Assembly (NCBI GenBank): GCA_025963725.1
Contig: JAOQAE010000005.1
Span: forward strand, 124,001 to 188,000
Source: Bacteroidota bacterium
GTDB lineage: Bacteria > Bacteroidota > Bacteroidia > 2-12-FULL-35-15
Direction of reading: 5' to 3'
Length of the DNA: 64,000 bases
Shown here: positions 43,386 to 52,275 of the stretch, piece by piece
Numbering within the stretch: the first letter of the stretch is position 1
How the letters are laid out: each line of letters begins with the position of its first letter
Made by a program: the position numbers and the translations under genes
The notes under the pieces: generated by a model
What the model saw: the letters and a program-made list of their open reading frames with translations, nothing else
The model's database searches: none
What the model was told of the DNA's origin: nothing

Positions 43386-45248
43386 TTAGGATTCCTGTAA
43401 TTTGTGAGAAAAACGCAGGATAATGAACTCTGCCGGACGCGCAGCTGCCATGCCGATCTCAACGATCATTTTCCCTTCCAGGATATCCTGTGCAGTCATG
43501 GTTGTTCCCAAGCCAACACGAACAAAGAAGGCATCTTTAGGCGTAGCACCGGCTAACGCTCCGTCACGCCATAAACCTGTTAAGAATGCTTCTATCATTC
43601 CCTGAACACGCTGCCAGGTATTTGCAGTATTTGATTCAAAAACAACAAACTCGGTCGCTTTTTTAACCGATTCTTCGACATAGATGAACAAACGTCTTAC
43701 ATTTATGTAACGCCATTCATTATCGTTACCAGCCAATGTGCGTGCTCCCCATACCAAGGTGCCACGACCTGTAAATACACGGATCGCATTGATCGATTTA
43801 CCTGAAACCGAATCCACATTCAGATTTTCCTGATCATCGTCTGTAATTTGAATCGATGGTTCATTTACTAATGCAAACCCAACATTCGCGGGAGCTTTCC
43901 ATACACCACGATCTGCATCCACCCTTGCATATATACCAGCCATTGCAGCTGACGGATACAATGTCAATGTATATTTTGAAAGCTCTGAGATAATATTATT
44001 ATATAATGCTTTATCGGAAGGAACACCGCCTGACAAATTACCACTTGGCAGCGAATATCTTGCAGCAGGATTACCAGCAAATGCATAATTACCGATCGCG
44101 CCTTGCTGCTTTGCTGTCAACTTAAAAGAAGCTACTGCTAAGGTACTTGTTTCAACAGCAGTAATAAACCCGGATAAATCAGGATGTGCGTTAATAGCAA
44201 GAACGAGATTCGTTACAGAATCAAACTCAGTGGCTCCCGGATCAAATTCATTAGGATCATTAGGATCTGGTGGTGAAGCAGCCACCATTATAATATCATT
44301 GGCGGGTCCCGAAATTGCTATATTAACTTTAAAGTTGTCTCCAGCAAAGAGTGTCGAAAGTATACTAATATTACTACTACTTGAGAATGAACCATTCAAT
44401 ATTGCAGATAATGTTTTATTAGGGACCGTATCATATCTATAGTTATATGGTAAAGCGCCTATTGTTCTTATGTCATTAATCGCTATATTATCATTAGTAA
44501 AAGAATATACAATTGGTGTATTTAATGCAGGGTAATAAGCACCTACATATTTAAGGTTATCAGCACCAATATCATTACTCCTAAAGTCTGTCGCATCCTG
44601 AAAAATTGTATTATTTCCTATAATTGTACTATTTCCGTTATGCACTGTATCCACAATAGCGAAACGGTCTTGCATTTTGGCGCATTGTGCACTCATTCTA
44701 TTGTAAACAGTTCTCCTATCTCCAATTGTTTGTAAGAATACTGCTTCAGGTGCCACCAAAAGCGTAACCTCATCTACTTGCTCAAATTTGTCGATACCAG
44801 CCACTAAATCTACAGAAGTAATTGTTCCTAATGTATTTGAATAATCTCCAACGGAAACAATATAACAAGTACCACCTCCATTGGCATAGAACATTTGAAC
44901 CTGATAAAATAAGATATAGCTGGATAAGCGATTTGAAGCACTGATCGTTTTTGGAACAATTGAAATTATTGTTGGTGAGGGCACTGTTCCAGTTAATGTC
45001 ACCTCAAACTTCTCATTGAGTGGTCCTCCAAAGATCTGCTGATACTCCAAAAGAGAAGTAATCCTCACCGGAGGAGCAGGCTCACCGCCGGCAAAGACAG
45101 CAGTCGGATACGTCCATTGAACGCCATCAATAATCGCTTTCTCGGTATACCCGACAAAGCCTGGAATTGCAGTGGGTACGCCTGCGATAGAAGAGCCAAG
45201 CGTGCTGATCTCTTCAATAAAAACACCCGGTGTTTTGTATGTTGCCAT
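43386..45248 (-). CDS. Contractile sheath protein, copy 1
   Basis: A 620-residue sheath subunit with KTPGVFIEEISTLGSSIAGV at the start and the conserved end ILRFSHKLQES. Its variable domain (residues about 210-410) is beta-rich and quite different from that of the second sheath, and the DNA there is AT-rich. Two sheath genes are normal for Afp/PVC-type loci, where one copy often forms the bulk and another the end or baseplate ring. It follows the 374-residue gene by 38 bases. Confidence 0.95.
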   Translation of the reverse strand: MATYKTPGVFIEEISTLGSSIAGVPTAIPGFVGYTEKAIIDGVQWTYPTAVFAGGEPAPPVRITSLLEYQQIFGGPLNEKFEVTLTGTVPSPTIISIVPKTISASNRLSSYILFYQVQMFYANGGGTCYIVSVGDYSNTLGTITSVDLVAGIDKFEQVDEVTLLVAPEAVFLQTIGDRRTVYNRMSAQCAKMQDRFAIVDTVHNGNSTIIGNNTIFQDATDFRSNDIGADNLKYVGAYYPALNTPIVYSFTNDNIAINDIRTIGALPYNYRYDTVPNKTLSAILNGSFSSSSNISILSTLFAGDNFKVNIAISGPANDIIMVAASPPDPNDPNEFDPGATEFDSVTNLVLAINAHPDLSGFITAVETSTLAVASFKLTAKQQGAIGNYAFAGNPAARYSLPSGNLSGGVPSDKALYNNIISELSKYTLTLYPSAAMAGIYARVDADRGVWKAPANVGFALVNEPSIQITDDDQENLNVDSVSGKSINAIRVFTGRGTLVWGARTLAGNDNEWRYINVRRLFIYVEESVKKATEFVVFESNTANTWQRVQGMIEAFLTGLWRDGALAGATPKDAFFVRVGLGTTMTAQDILEGKMIVEIGMAAARPAEFIILRFSHKLQES

Positions 45249-45286
45249 ATTGTTACTTGTTTTTTATTAATTAATAATTCAGTTAT

Positions 45287-46411
45287 TTAGATGTACACGT
45301 ATATTTCTGTGATGTTAACATTTCCCGGATCTGCACTTACCACTCCTAAAGGCGGTCCGGGAATGTTCTTTAAGACCATTACTCCCAGTCCAGGGTCTTT
45401 CTTGATGTTCAGGTTTTTCTTTGGTGTTTCGAAATAGGGAATCGTTAACGAATTTGAATTGAAGATCTTTGCAGGAAACCCGTTTACAGTTGTGCTTACA
45501 GGCGGTGCTGTAAATAAAAGGTGTAAGTATGGTTCCTGTGTCGGCTCCCCATCTACTATTCCTATAGTATCCAGAGGGCTTATACTTGGCGATTTAAGCA
45601 CCACAATATATCTCCACTGTGTTACGCGCCTTACAAACCTCATGGTATATACCCGAGATGCAGTTACCAGTGGAAGCGGCGGCGATGGTGGAAATGGCGG
45701 CGATGGCTCAGGCGGAAAACTGCTGTCATTCGCATTGATCACTTTAATATCCACAATGCCAAATACGTTTTGCTTTGCGAGCTCATTGTCGATATAAATC
45801 AGTTCAATGGCATTCGGTGTTCCGTCGATGAACGTTTCAAATTTGTAAATGCCCTTCTGCATTCCCGTAAAACTAATCGGATAAACGAATGTACCTGCTG
45901 AAGTTTTCGGAATAGCATCAGGATTTGGGTATGTTGGTGTTACAACGGTATTGTCAGGGCCTGTGATCACCAGCTTGCCTACAGTACCTGTTACAAGTGT
46001 TTTCGGAAACTGGTAGGTGAACATGGCAGGGCGCAGGGAATCCAGCAGTTTGTACGTAAGCTCATTCGCCAACACGTTGACTGCATTTGTAAAATAAATG
46101 ATCTTTCCTGCCTTGTAAGGATTTGTTCCATCCAGGTTCGTGAAATTCAGGAACGCGGCTATGTTCTCCAGCTGAACGGCAAACACGAGTCTGAGATTTG
46201 AAAAATCCACAAATGAACTGCCGTCGTCATCAGCCCTGTAAAACACCCTGAAACCGTCCGCACTGGTCCTGAAGATCATATTGCCGTTCTTCATTACCTG
46301 CATTGTTTCCTGCGTTGGAACAACAGCAAGGTCTTTCCTGCTGATGTTATCCACATAGAAATTATGCGCAATAACTGTGTTGAACAATTTTTTATAGACG
46401 GTATTTATCAT
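45287..46411 (-). CDS. Conserved-position eCIS protein of unknown function with proline-rich loop
   Basis: A 374-residue protein between the tail-terminator gene and the sheaths. The N-terminal 100 residues contain MINTVYKKLFNTVIAHNFYV and a beta pattern. The middle is probably an Ig-like domain (residues 120-215), followed by a proline linker (PPEPSPPFPPSPPLP) and a second beta domain that ends NVNITEIYVYI. There is no signal peptide or enzyme motif. Its position suggests a cap, terminator partner or sheath-linked surface protein. I do not recognise the family. Confidence 0.7.
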   Translation of the reverse strand: MINTVYKKLFNTVIAHNFYVDNISRKDLAVVPTQETMQVMKNGNMIFRTSADGFRVFYRADDDGSSFVDFSNLRLVFAVQLENIAAFLNFTNLDGTNPYKAGKIIYFTNAVNVLANELTYKLLDSLRPAMFTYQFPKTLVTGTVGKLVITGPDNTVVTPTYPNPDAIPKTSAGTFVYPISFTGMQKGIYKFETFIDGTPNAIELIYIDNELAKQNVFGIVDIKVINANDSSFPPEPSPPFPPSPPLPLVTASRVYTMRFVRRVTQWRYIVVLKSPSISPLDTIGIVDGEPTQEPYLHLLFTAPPVSTTVNGFPAKIFNSNSLTIPYFETPKKNLNIKKDPGLGVMVLKNIPGPPLGVVSADPGNVNITEIYVYI

Positions 46412-46420
46412 CTTCTAAGC

Positions 46421-47014
46421 TTATAGGTCAGGGGTTTGTAAGCTGTAACCACTAACAGAATCATTTTTATTCATCATTCGTTTTTCCTGGAATGCGATCA
46501 GGCGCACTTTGTATAAAACCGAGGGCAGGTATTTAGCCCCCAGCACGGTCCAGAAATTATACTGCTGCTCAAAGGAATAGGAATACAGGTCCACGATCAG
46601 CTTTTTTATCTCCGGGTCCATGCCCGGGCTATTCTCCGTTGTAAATACATTCTTTCCCTGGAAGCAGGAGATCACACGCGACAATTGCTTCAATCCCTGC
46701 TCATACTTATCATCGCCGTTCTCGCTTACAAAATTTGCGCATACCAGCATGTAGAGATTCAGCTTTATTTCCGGGTTGTACTGTTCGAACTCTCCCGCAG
46801 CATTCCTGAAATTGGTCTGCTGTTCCTTAAATACTTTCTCCTCTTCTATATTGATCAGCGAAACGCCCATCTTCTGCGAAGGAATGGCCCATCCGCCCGT
46901 ACTTGTAGCTACATTGGTAAGCACGATGAGCTGTTCACCCAGGTTGCCCCCATTCTGCAGGTCCAGGTATATGTTCATTTCGTCGGTGAGAAACTTAAGC
47001 GCTTTATCGATCAT
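46421..47014 (-). CDS. DUF4255 / Pvc16-like tail terminator
   Basis: A 197-residue protein whose start (MIDKALKFLTDEMNIYLDLQ) and following segment (ISLIN-like SLINIEEEKVFKEQQTNFRN) match the DUF4255/Pvc16 N-terminal family. This family caps the distal end of the tube and sheath in Afp/PVC-like systems. The length is normal. It is 9 bases before the 374-residue gene and 12 bases after the 243-residue gene, near the start of the structural operon as expected. Confidence 0.88.
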   Translation of the reverse strand: MIDKALKFLTDEMNIYLDLQNGGNLGEQLIVLTNVATSTGGWAIPSQKMGVSLINIEEEKVFKEQQTNFRNAAGEFEQYNPEIKLNLYMLVCANFVSENGDDKYEQGLKQLSRVISCFQGKNVFTTENSPGMDPEIKKLIVDLYSYSFEQQYNFWTVLGAKYLPSVLYKVRLIAFQEKRMMNKNDSVSGYSLQTPDL

Positions 47015-47026
47015 GCTCGTCTAATC

Positions 47027-47758
47027 TTAATACATTCCGTTACTTGAAATCCCAACAAGTGCATTTGCAACATCTTCAAGGGTATCACCGCTTCCATCAA
47101 TGATGGGATAGCTTCTTTCCGCAAGGCCGTCAGACGAATAAAAGGTGCCTGAGCGGGCCAGTAAAAAATCATTGATGCCAAGGTTCCCGTCTTCCACCGT
47201 GCCTTCGATGCCTCCTTCATATAGCTCCAGCAGCCCATCCTTTACCACATCATAAAAAACCTCGAGTGCATTTGTAGCGCCGATCTTTCCGAACAGCAGC
47301 ACTCGCATGATCTGGATCCTGCCGGTTATGTTCGACCAGCTGCCCCGCGCCTGCCTGTTGTTAAAATCAAATTCTATCGCAATGTTGGTGCGCTGTGCCG
47401 CATCGGGAACGGTAGCACCGAACTTTGCAGCCGGCACGCGGCTCAGGATATAATTGCAGGCGATGAGCTTTTCAGCTGTATTCAGGCTGCTCCAGTTAGC
47501 ATCCAGGTCATCATTCACCTTTGTCATGATGAGCGCTTTTATTTCGCGCTGGAGGCATTTCCAATCCTTGAAGCCCACAGCAGAACCGATGAGCGCTCTT
47601 CCATGCACATGGAAGTTCTCGATCGTCGAAATATTTTCGTAACCACCGGGCAATGTATTCGCAACCACATACGCAGGGTTCCCGTTAAGGTCATCCAGGT
47701 TGTAGCTGTTCAGCTCCGAAACCGGGATGTTATTTATTTTATATGCTCCTAATATCAT
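47027..47758 (-). CDS. eCIS-linked protein of unknown function
   Basis: A 243-residue soluble protein starting MILGAYKINNIPVSELNSYN and containing a helical segment (NDDLDANWSSLNTAEKLIAC) and a C-terminal segment rich in Gly and Ser (LLARSGTFYSSDGLAERSYP). There is no recognised family, signal peptide or catalytic motif. It is the second gene of the minus structural operon, 12 bases after the fibre gene and 12 before the terminator gene, so it is likely a structural or fibre-assembly part. Confidence 0.65.
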   Translation of the reverse strand: MILGAYKINNIPVSELNSYNLDDLNGNPAYVVANTLPGGYENISTIENFHVHGRALIGSAVGFKDWKCLQREIKALIMTKVNDDLDANWSSLNTAEKLIACNYILSRVPAAKFGATVPDAAQRTNIAIEFDFNNRQARGSWSNITGRIQIMRVLLFGKIGATNALEVFYDVVKDGLLELYEGGIEGTVEDGNLGINDFLLARSGTFYSSDGLAERSYPIIDGSGDTLEDVANALVGISSNGMY

Positions 47759-47770
47759 ACGGTCTTGTTT

Positions 47771-50700
47771 TTAGCTTACTCTTTGCAATTCAATTGTTGC
47801 ACGCTGGATCGTTTGTGTATCACCGGATGCCACCGACCTGAACTGGATCACGAAATCCTGTGAAGTTCCAGTCAGCACAATATTCCCTGTCCAGCCCACA
47901 GCGATCATTTCCGACGGATCCGTTGATTGCATGTCTATCACCGCGCTTACCTGCGGGTTTGCTGAAGTAATGTTCTTCAGCTGGAACTGTCCTCTTTTTT
48001 TGCCGTTGCTAATCAGCGCTGACCATTGGATCCTGTAGGTACCGCTGCGTGTTCCGGTCGACAAAACCATGCTGTTCAGTGAAGCCGGGTATGGCTGGAA
48101 TGAGCCGCTTGTAGTGCTTGCAGCAGTCGTTGATTCGAGGAATACATAGTCTGTACCGAATACCGAGTTCGTCAACTCTTTCCAAACAGCCGCGCCGGTT
48201 GCTACGCTTAGCGCAACAAATTGTTTTGCATTTACGGTATTGACCCATGTTGAGCCAATTGCATAGCCTTGTGTATTGTCATTCGTGCCGGCAGGATCCG
48301 CCGTTGCAGAAAGATTTACCTTGATGTCCTGCACATTGCCAAGCCCTACCTGCGCTTTGGTGACGCTATGCGGATTTGAAGTATTGGTAACGTGCGCAGA
48401 TAATGCGGCGAGGTTGGTGCTCACCTGTTTCTGCAAATACCCTAATGCCTGAACGATGCTGTCGGTCGCGCTGATTACTTGTCCGCTCACAAGGCTGAGC
48501 CCCGACAATGTTACTTCCCTTACATCGTTCGCTAAATTCCTGAATGTTTTTGCGCCGCTCCAGAAATCGGAAGCATTGCCGCTTGCCGTTATCGAAGGCT
48601 CTTTCGTCGCCAGCTGATCAACTACAAGCTTAACGGACGGATAATGTATATCGTCATAAGTACCAACGAGGCTGCTTGCTTTATTCGCAGAGTTTTCCGC
48701 TACGTAGCCGATATTGTTCTGCGTGATCGCCCAGTTGGAAGCTGTTTGTCCCGGATTGTTAACAAGTGCACGGACCAGGTCGCCCGGCTCCACATTCTGG
48801 CTGCCCAGCGTACCTGCCACCGATACTGTCCAGATATCGCCTTTATTCACTGCACCTGAAGCCCCGCTGCCGCCGGTAGACGGAAACGTATTGGAGGATG
48901 CATCATAATTACCGCGGTCGTCCAGCAAGCCGACAACCAATGAATCTGCGTATGATTTTGCCGTATCGAGCACTACCGCATCGGCGGCAGCCTGCGCGGT
49001 GCTCACGGGTTTGTTAATGTCGGAGGTATTATCGGCAGCGCCTAAGCCCACCTGCGCCTTTGTAACATTATGCGGGTTGGAAGAATCGGTAACGTGGCTC
49101 GACAGCACAGAGAGGTTATCGCTGATCTGCCGCTGCAGGTAACCGAATGCCTGGATCACATTATCGGTAGCGCTGATCACCTGGTTGGTGAGCAGGTTGA
49201 GGCCCGACAGGAAAACGGTGCGTGCGCTGTCGCCAAAGTCAACAAATGTTTTTGTTCCGTTCCAGTAGTCTGTTGCATTGCCGCTTGGAGTGATCACCGG
49301 CTCTTTTGTTGCCAGCTCATCCACCACGAGCTTCACTGTAGGATAATGCACATCATCGTAATTCCCGATGATGGCAGCTGCTTTGTTCGCTGCATTTTCT
49401 GCGACGTAACCAATATTGCTTTGCGTGATCGCCCAATTGGTGCTTGTTTGGCCGGGGTTATTCACCAGCGCACGGATCAGGTCGCCCGGCTCGGCATCCT
49501 GCCCGCCAAGGATCCCAGCGACATTTACAGTCCAGAGATCGCCTTTCTTAACAGCACCTGAAGCGCCGCTGCCGCCATCAACAGGAAATGTATTGGAAGA
49601 AGCGTCGTAATTTCCACGGTCGTTCAGCAAGCCGATCACCAGTGAATCTGCGTAAGCGCTCGCTGCATTGTACACCGCGGTATCCGCTGCTTCCTGTGCC
49701 GTGCTTACCGGTTTGTTCAGATCCGAAGTGTTATCCGCTTCGCTTAAGCCTACCTGGGCTTTTGTAACCTGGTGCGGATTGTTAAGGTTCTCAATATGTT
49801 CCTGGATGTTCGGCTTTGGGGTGATCTCCTGCCATACAGCTGCTCCTGTTGAAGCATCAAAGCAGGTGAATTGCCTCGGGCCGGATACATTCAGCCAGGT
49901 GGAGCCGATGCCGTAACCTTCCGTATTATCATTTGAAGCCGTAGGATCAACTATACCCGAAAAATTTACCAGCGTGTTCAATACATTCCCAAGTCCAACC
50001 TGCTCCTTCGTGGTATTGTGCGGGTTGTTCATGTTCGCAATGTGCGCCGCAACATTGGGGTTCGGTGTAAGCTCGGCCCAGATCGCAGCCGCAACGGATG
50101 CATCCACACAAACGTAACCTTTACCGTTAGAGGTATTGATCCATGAAGAACCGACAGCATAGCCGGCGGCGCTGTCGTCGGTAACAGAGGGATCGGCAGC
50201 GGCGGCATAATTTACTTTGATGTTCTCCACATTGCCGAGGCCCACCTGCGTTTTGGTGGTCTGGTGAGGATTGTTAAGATTGGAGATATGCGCCTGGATA
50301 TTCGGGTTCGCAGCCTCCTTGCCGCTCAGTGCTGCATCTATTTTGAAGGAAGACCATGTGCGGCTTGCAGAAACATTCGCATCATCGAACTCAACAGCAA
50401 GGTCAAGGGAATCAGGAGCCGAGGTCAGCTTAACAGAGCCATCGGTGTTGGTGATCTTTTTAAAGCGAAGAACTGTGTCATTTTTATTTTTAAAGATCCC
50501 TTCTCCCGGGCCGTTTATATTTTTGGCATCGGTAACATTGTCGGTATTATCTACTTTCTCCCACTTCACTCCATTGTAGATCGCCCAGTCGCCAATGTTC
50601 CAGTCGGTAACACCATCAAGGTTTGTATTGCCTGCTGCGCTCACTACATAATAATCACCACCCACCTTAGGGCTTGTAATGAGGTTCGGCGTATTTGTAT

Positions 50701-50998
50701 TTGCTTTCCAGGTTCCCCTGTAGGTAACCGCACCCGGAACATATCCTGCGATCTTGCTCCAATCGTCGGGATTAAATGTATCTGTGGTTTGGCGGATCGC
50801 CTGGTAGATGCTGGAATTATAAACCGTAGTTTCACCTGTAATATATACACGCGTGGGATCGTATGTTTGCAACCCTAACAAATCCCTGTCGTCGGGATAG
50901 TTGATCATTGAATCGATCAGGGAAGAAAACTGCGGCGCGCTTGGCCGGTCTCCACTTTGGAAAAATGACTTGAGTATAGCTCTTGTTAAAATTGCCAT
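47771..50998 (-). CDS. Large tail fibre with collar-type repeats and a tandem 234-residue duplication
   Basis: A 1075-residue fibre, first gene of the minus-strand operon. The N-terminal anchor is TRAILKSFFQSGDRPSAPQF. A carbohydrate-binding-like region follows (TYDPTRVYITGETTVYNSSI). The shaft then has five collar-type repeats starting NPHxxTKxQVGLG (NPHQTTKTQVGLGNVENIKV, NPHNTTKEQVGLGNV, NPHQVTKAQVGLSEADNTSD, NPHNVTKAQVGLGAADNTSD, NPHSVTKAQVGLGNVQD). Two of these head a 234-residue block present twice in tandem. The C-terminal 110 residues form a beta tip. It probably trimerises and decides which cells the particle binds. Confidence 0.88.
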   Translation of the reverse strand: MAILTRAILKSFFQSGDRPSAPQFSSLIDSMINYPDDRDLLGLQTYDPTRVYITGETTVYNSSIYQAIRQTTDTFNPDDWSKIAGYVPGAVTYRGTWKANTNTPNLITSPKVGGDYYVVSAAGNTNLDGVTDWNIGDWAIYNGVKWEKVDNTDNVTDAKNINGPGEGIFKNKNDTVLRFKKITNTDGSVKLTSAPDSLDLAVEFDDANVSASRTWSSFKIDAALSGKEAANPNIQAHISNLNNPHQTTKTQVGLGNVENIKVNYAAAADPSVTDDSAAGYAVGSSWINTSNGKGYVCVDASVAAAIWAELTPNPNVAAHIANMNNPHNTTKEQVGLGNVLNTLVNFSGIVDPTASNDNTEGYGIGSTWLNVSGPRQFTCFDASTGAAVWQEITPKPNIQEHIENLNNPHQVTKAQVGLSEADNTSDLNKPVSTAQEAADTAVYNAASAYADSLVIGLLNDRGNYDASSNTFPVDGGSGASGAVKKGDLWTVNVAGILGGQDAEPGDLIRALVNNPGQTSTNWAITQSNIGYVAENAANKAAAIIGNYDDVHYPTVKLVVDELATKEPVITPSGNATDYWNGTKTFVDFGDSARTVFLSGLNLLTNQVISATDNVIQAFGYLQRQISDNLSVLSSHVTDSSNPHNVTKAQVGLGAADNTSDINKPVSTAQAAADAVVLDTAKSYADSLVVGLLDDRGNYDASSNTFPSTGGSGASGAVNKGDIWTVSVAGTLGSQNVEPGDLVRALVNNPGQTASNWAITQNNIGYVAENSANKASSLVGTYDDIHYPSVKLVVDQLATKEPSITASGNASDFWSGAKTFRNLANDVREVTLSGLSLVSGQVISATDSIVQALGYLQKQVSTNLAALSAHVTNTSNPHSVTKAQVGLGNVQDIKVNLSATADPAGTNDNTQGYAIGSTWVNTVNAKQFVALSVATGAAVWKELTNSVFGTDYVFLESTTAASTTSGSFQPYPASLNSMVLSTGTRSGTYRIQWSALISNGKKRGQFQLKNITSANPQVSAVIDMQSTDPSEMIAVGWTGNIVLTGTSQDFVIQFRSVASGDTQTIQRATIELQRVS
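48377..49078 (-). repeat. Tandem 702-bp repeat in fibre gene, unit 2
   Basis: It starts at the NPHNVTKAQVGLGAADNTSD codons and ends before NPHSVTKAQVGLG. It is exactly the same length as unit 1 (49079-49780), with protein-level matches such as DRGNYDASSNTFP, GGSGASGAV, RALVNNPGQT and NWAITQ. The units have diverged at many silent and some amino acid positions, so this is not a very recent copy. Confidence 0.88.
49079..49780 (-). repeat. Tandem 702-bp repeat in fibre gene, unit 1
   Basis: It starts at the NPHQVTKAQVGLSEADNTSD codons and ends before the next NPH motif. Together with unit 2 it forms a direct tandem duplication of 234 codons. The unit includes a helical linker (STAQEAADTAVYNAASAYAD) and a beta domain around GDLWTVNVAGILGGQDAEPG. 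This is a shaft-lengthening duplication. Confidence 0.88.
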
Positions 50999-51308
50999 GT
51001 ATGTCTATGTAAAAACGAAGTTGTAGAATACGGACGTTCTGTGTATGTCCTGAATAACTTTCGTAAATTAACTGCAAGAAAAAAGGATATGAAAAGACAC
51101 TTTCCTGCAAACGGGACAACGCAGGAAAAGGGTGGCACCCAACTAACACACTGATCTCTTGCAATTTATCTACTCAAACCAGTACCCGAAAAAAATCACT
51201 TTTTTTTTTATTTTTCAATTCACGCACTAATCCGGTTGCCTCCGCGTTACCTTGCATTTTTTACGGGGAAAAATTCATTTATTACATTTGTTTTAAACAC
51301 CACAAAAT
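50999..51308. other. 310-base divergent intergenic region
   Basis: It holds no gene that I can support. It should carry the promoter of the whole minus-strand eCIS operon (start 50998) and that of the plus-strand oxidoreductase. A run of nine T residues and a TACATTTG motif are present near the right side. I could not identify a clear TAnnTTTG for the minus strand, so the operon's main promoter is unplaced. Confidence 0.5.
51283..51290 (+). promoter_or_regulatory. Bacteroidota -7 promoter motif TACATTTG
   Basis: An exact match to TAnnTTTG, 18 bases before the ATG of the SDR-like gene. The upstream TTG is at a longer than usual spacing. The position fits a short leader. Confidence 0.5.
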
Positions 51309-52232
51309 ATGCAAACAATTTTAGGCGCTAACGGAACGATCGGCAGCTTGCTCGCAAAAGAGCTCTTAGCCTACACTACAGACATCAGGCTGGTAAGCAG
51401 AAATCCCAAAAAAGTAAATGAAACGGATGTGCTGTTCCCTGCCGACCTTACTGATCCCGAGCAGGTAGATAAAGCAGTGGCCGGCTCAAAGATTGTGTAC
51501 CTGCTGGTGGGCCTCGATTACAGCGCGGCAGTATGGAAAGATAAATGGCCGGTGCTGATGCGCTCGGTGCTGAACGCATGCACAAAGTACCATGCAAAGC
51601 TCGTTTTTTTCGACAATGTGTATATGTATGATGCAAGCTCGATCCCGCACATGAAGGAGGATTCCGCGATCAACCCGCCAAGCGGGAAAGGTGCTGTACG
51701 AAAGCAGATCGCGCAGATGCTGCTGGATGAAACCAGGGCGGGAAAAATAAATGCGCTCATTGCAAGGTCCGCCGATTTTTACGGGCCGGGGAATGAAAAA
51801 AGCATGCTGATAGAATTAGTATATAAAAACCTGAAAAAAGGAAAAAGGGCTGCATGGTTTGTAGATGCCACGAAAAAACATTCCTTCACATTCACTCCCG
51901 ATGCTGCCAAAGCTACCGCATTGCTGGGTAATACACCGGATGCATATAACCAGGTATGGCATCTTCCAACCGATCCGGAAGCATTAACGGGAAAAGAGCT
52001 GGCAGCTTTGTTTGCTGCAGAAATGAACCGTTCCCCGAAAGTCTCCGTAATGTCTCTGCGGTTTATTAAAGTTCTCGGCTGGTTCATTCCCTTCATGCGT
52101 GAGATGCCGGAAATGATGTACCAATATGATCGCGATTATGTTTTCGACTCCTCCAAATTTAATAAGCGCTTCAATTTTAAAACGACGAGTTATAAGGAAG
52201 GAGTAAAGAGAATAGTGACGGGCAGCAAATAG
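51309..52232 (+). CDS. SDR/NmrA-like NAD(P)-binding oxidoreductase
   Basis: A 307-residue protein with an N-terminal dinucleotide-binding motif GANGTIG at residues 6-12 and an acidic-then-hydrophobic Rossmann pattern (VLFPADLTDP, KIVYLLVGLDY). It resembles atypical or extended SDRs acting on sugars or other metabolites. The C-terminal half (DAYNQVWHLPTDPEALTGKE) is typical of NAD-dependent epimerase-like proteins. A canonical YxxxK catalytic pair is not obvious, so the activity is open. It stands alone, not in an operon with neighbours, and no link to the eCIS or lanthipeptide genes can be shown. Confidence 0.82.
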   Translation: MQTILGANGTIGSLLAKELLAYTTDIRLVSRNPKKVNETDVLFPADLTDPEQVDKAVAGSKIVYLLVGLDYSAAVWKDKWPVLMRSVLNACTKYHAKLVFFDNVYMYDASSIPHMKEDSAINPPSGKGAVRKQIAQMLLDETRAGKINALIARSADFYGPGNEKSMLIELVYKNLKKGKRAAWFVDATKKHSFTFTPDAAKATALLGNTPDAYNQVWHLPTDPEALTGKELAALFAAEMNRSPKVSVMSLRFIKVLGWFIPFMREMPEMMYQYDRDYVFDSSKFNKRFNFKTTSYKEGVKRIVTGSK

Positions 52233-52275
52233 GCTTAGGAAGAGTCGTTTTTTTTAACTTGTTTTTTGTCGCTTC

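Noticed and set aside
6794-50998. Type VI secretion system or ordinary prophage
   Set aside because: No TssJLM membrane complex, ClpV, capsid, terminase, portal or integrase was seen. DUF4157 proteins, Afp15-type ATPases, DUF5908 and the DUF4255 terminator favour an eCIS. A Bacteroidota T6SS-iv-like system cannot be fully excluded.
50832-51164. 110-residue minus-strand frame across the fibre start
   Set aside because: It overlaps the well-supported fibre gene in another frame and has no family features.
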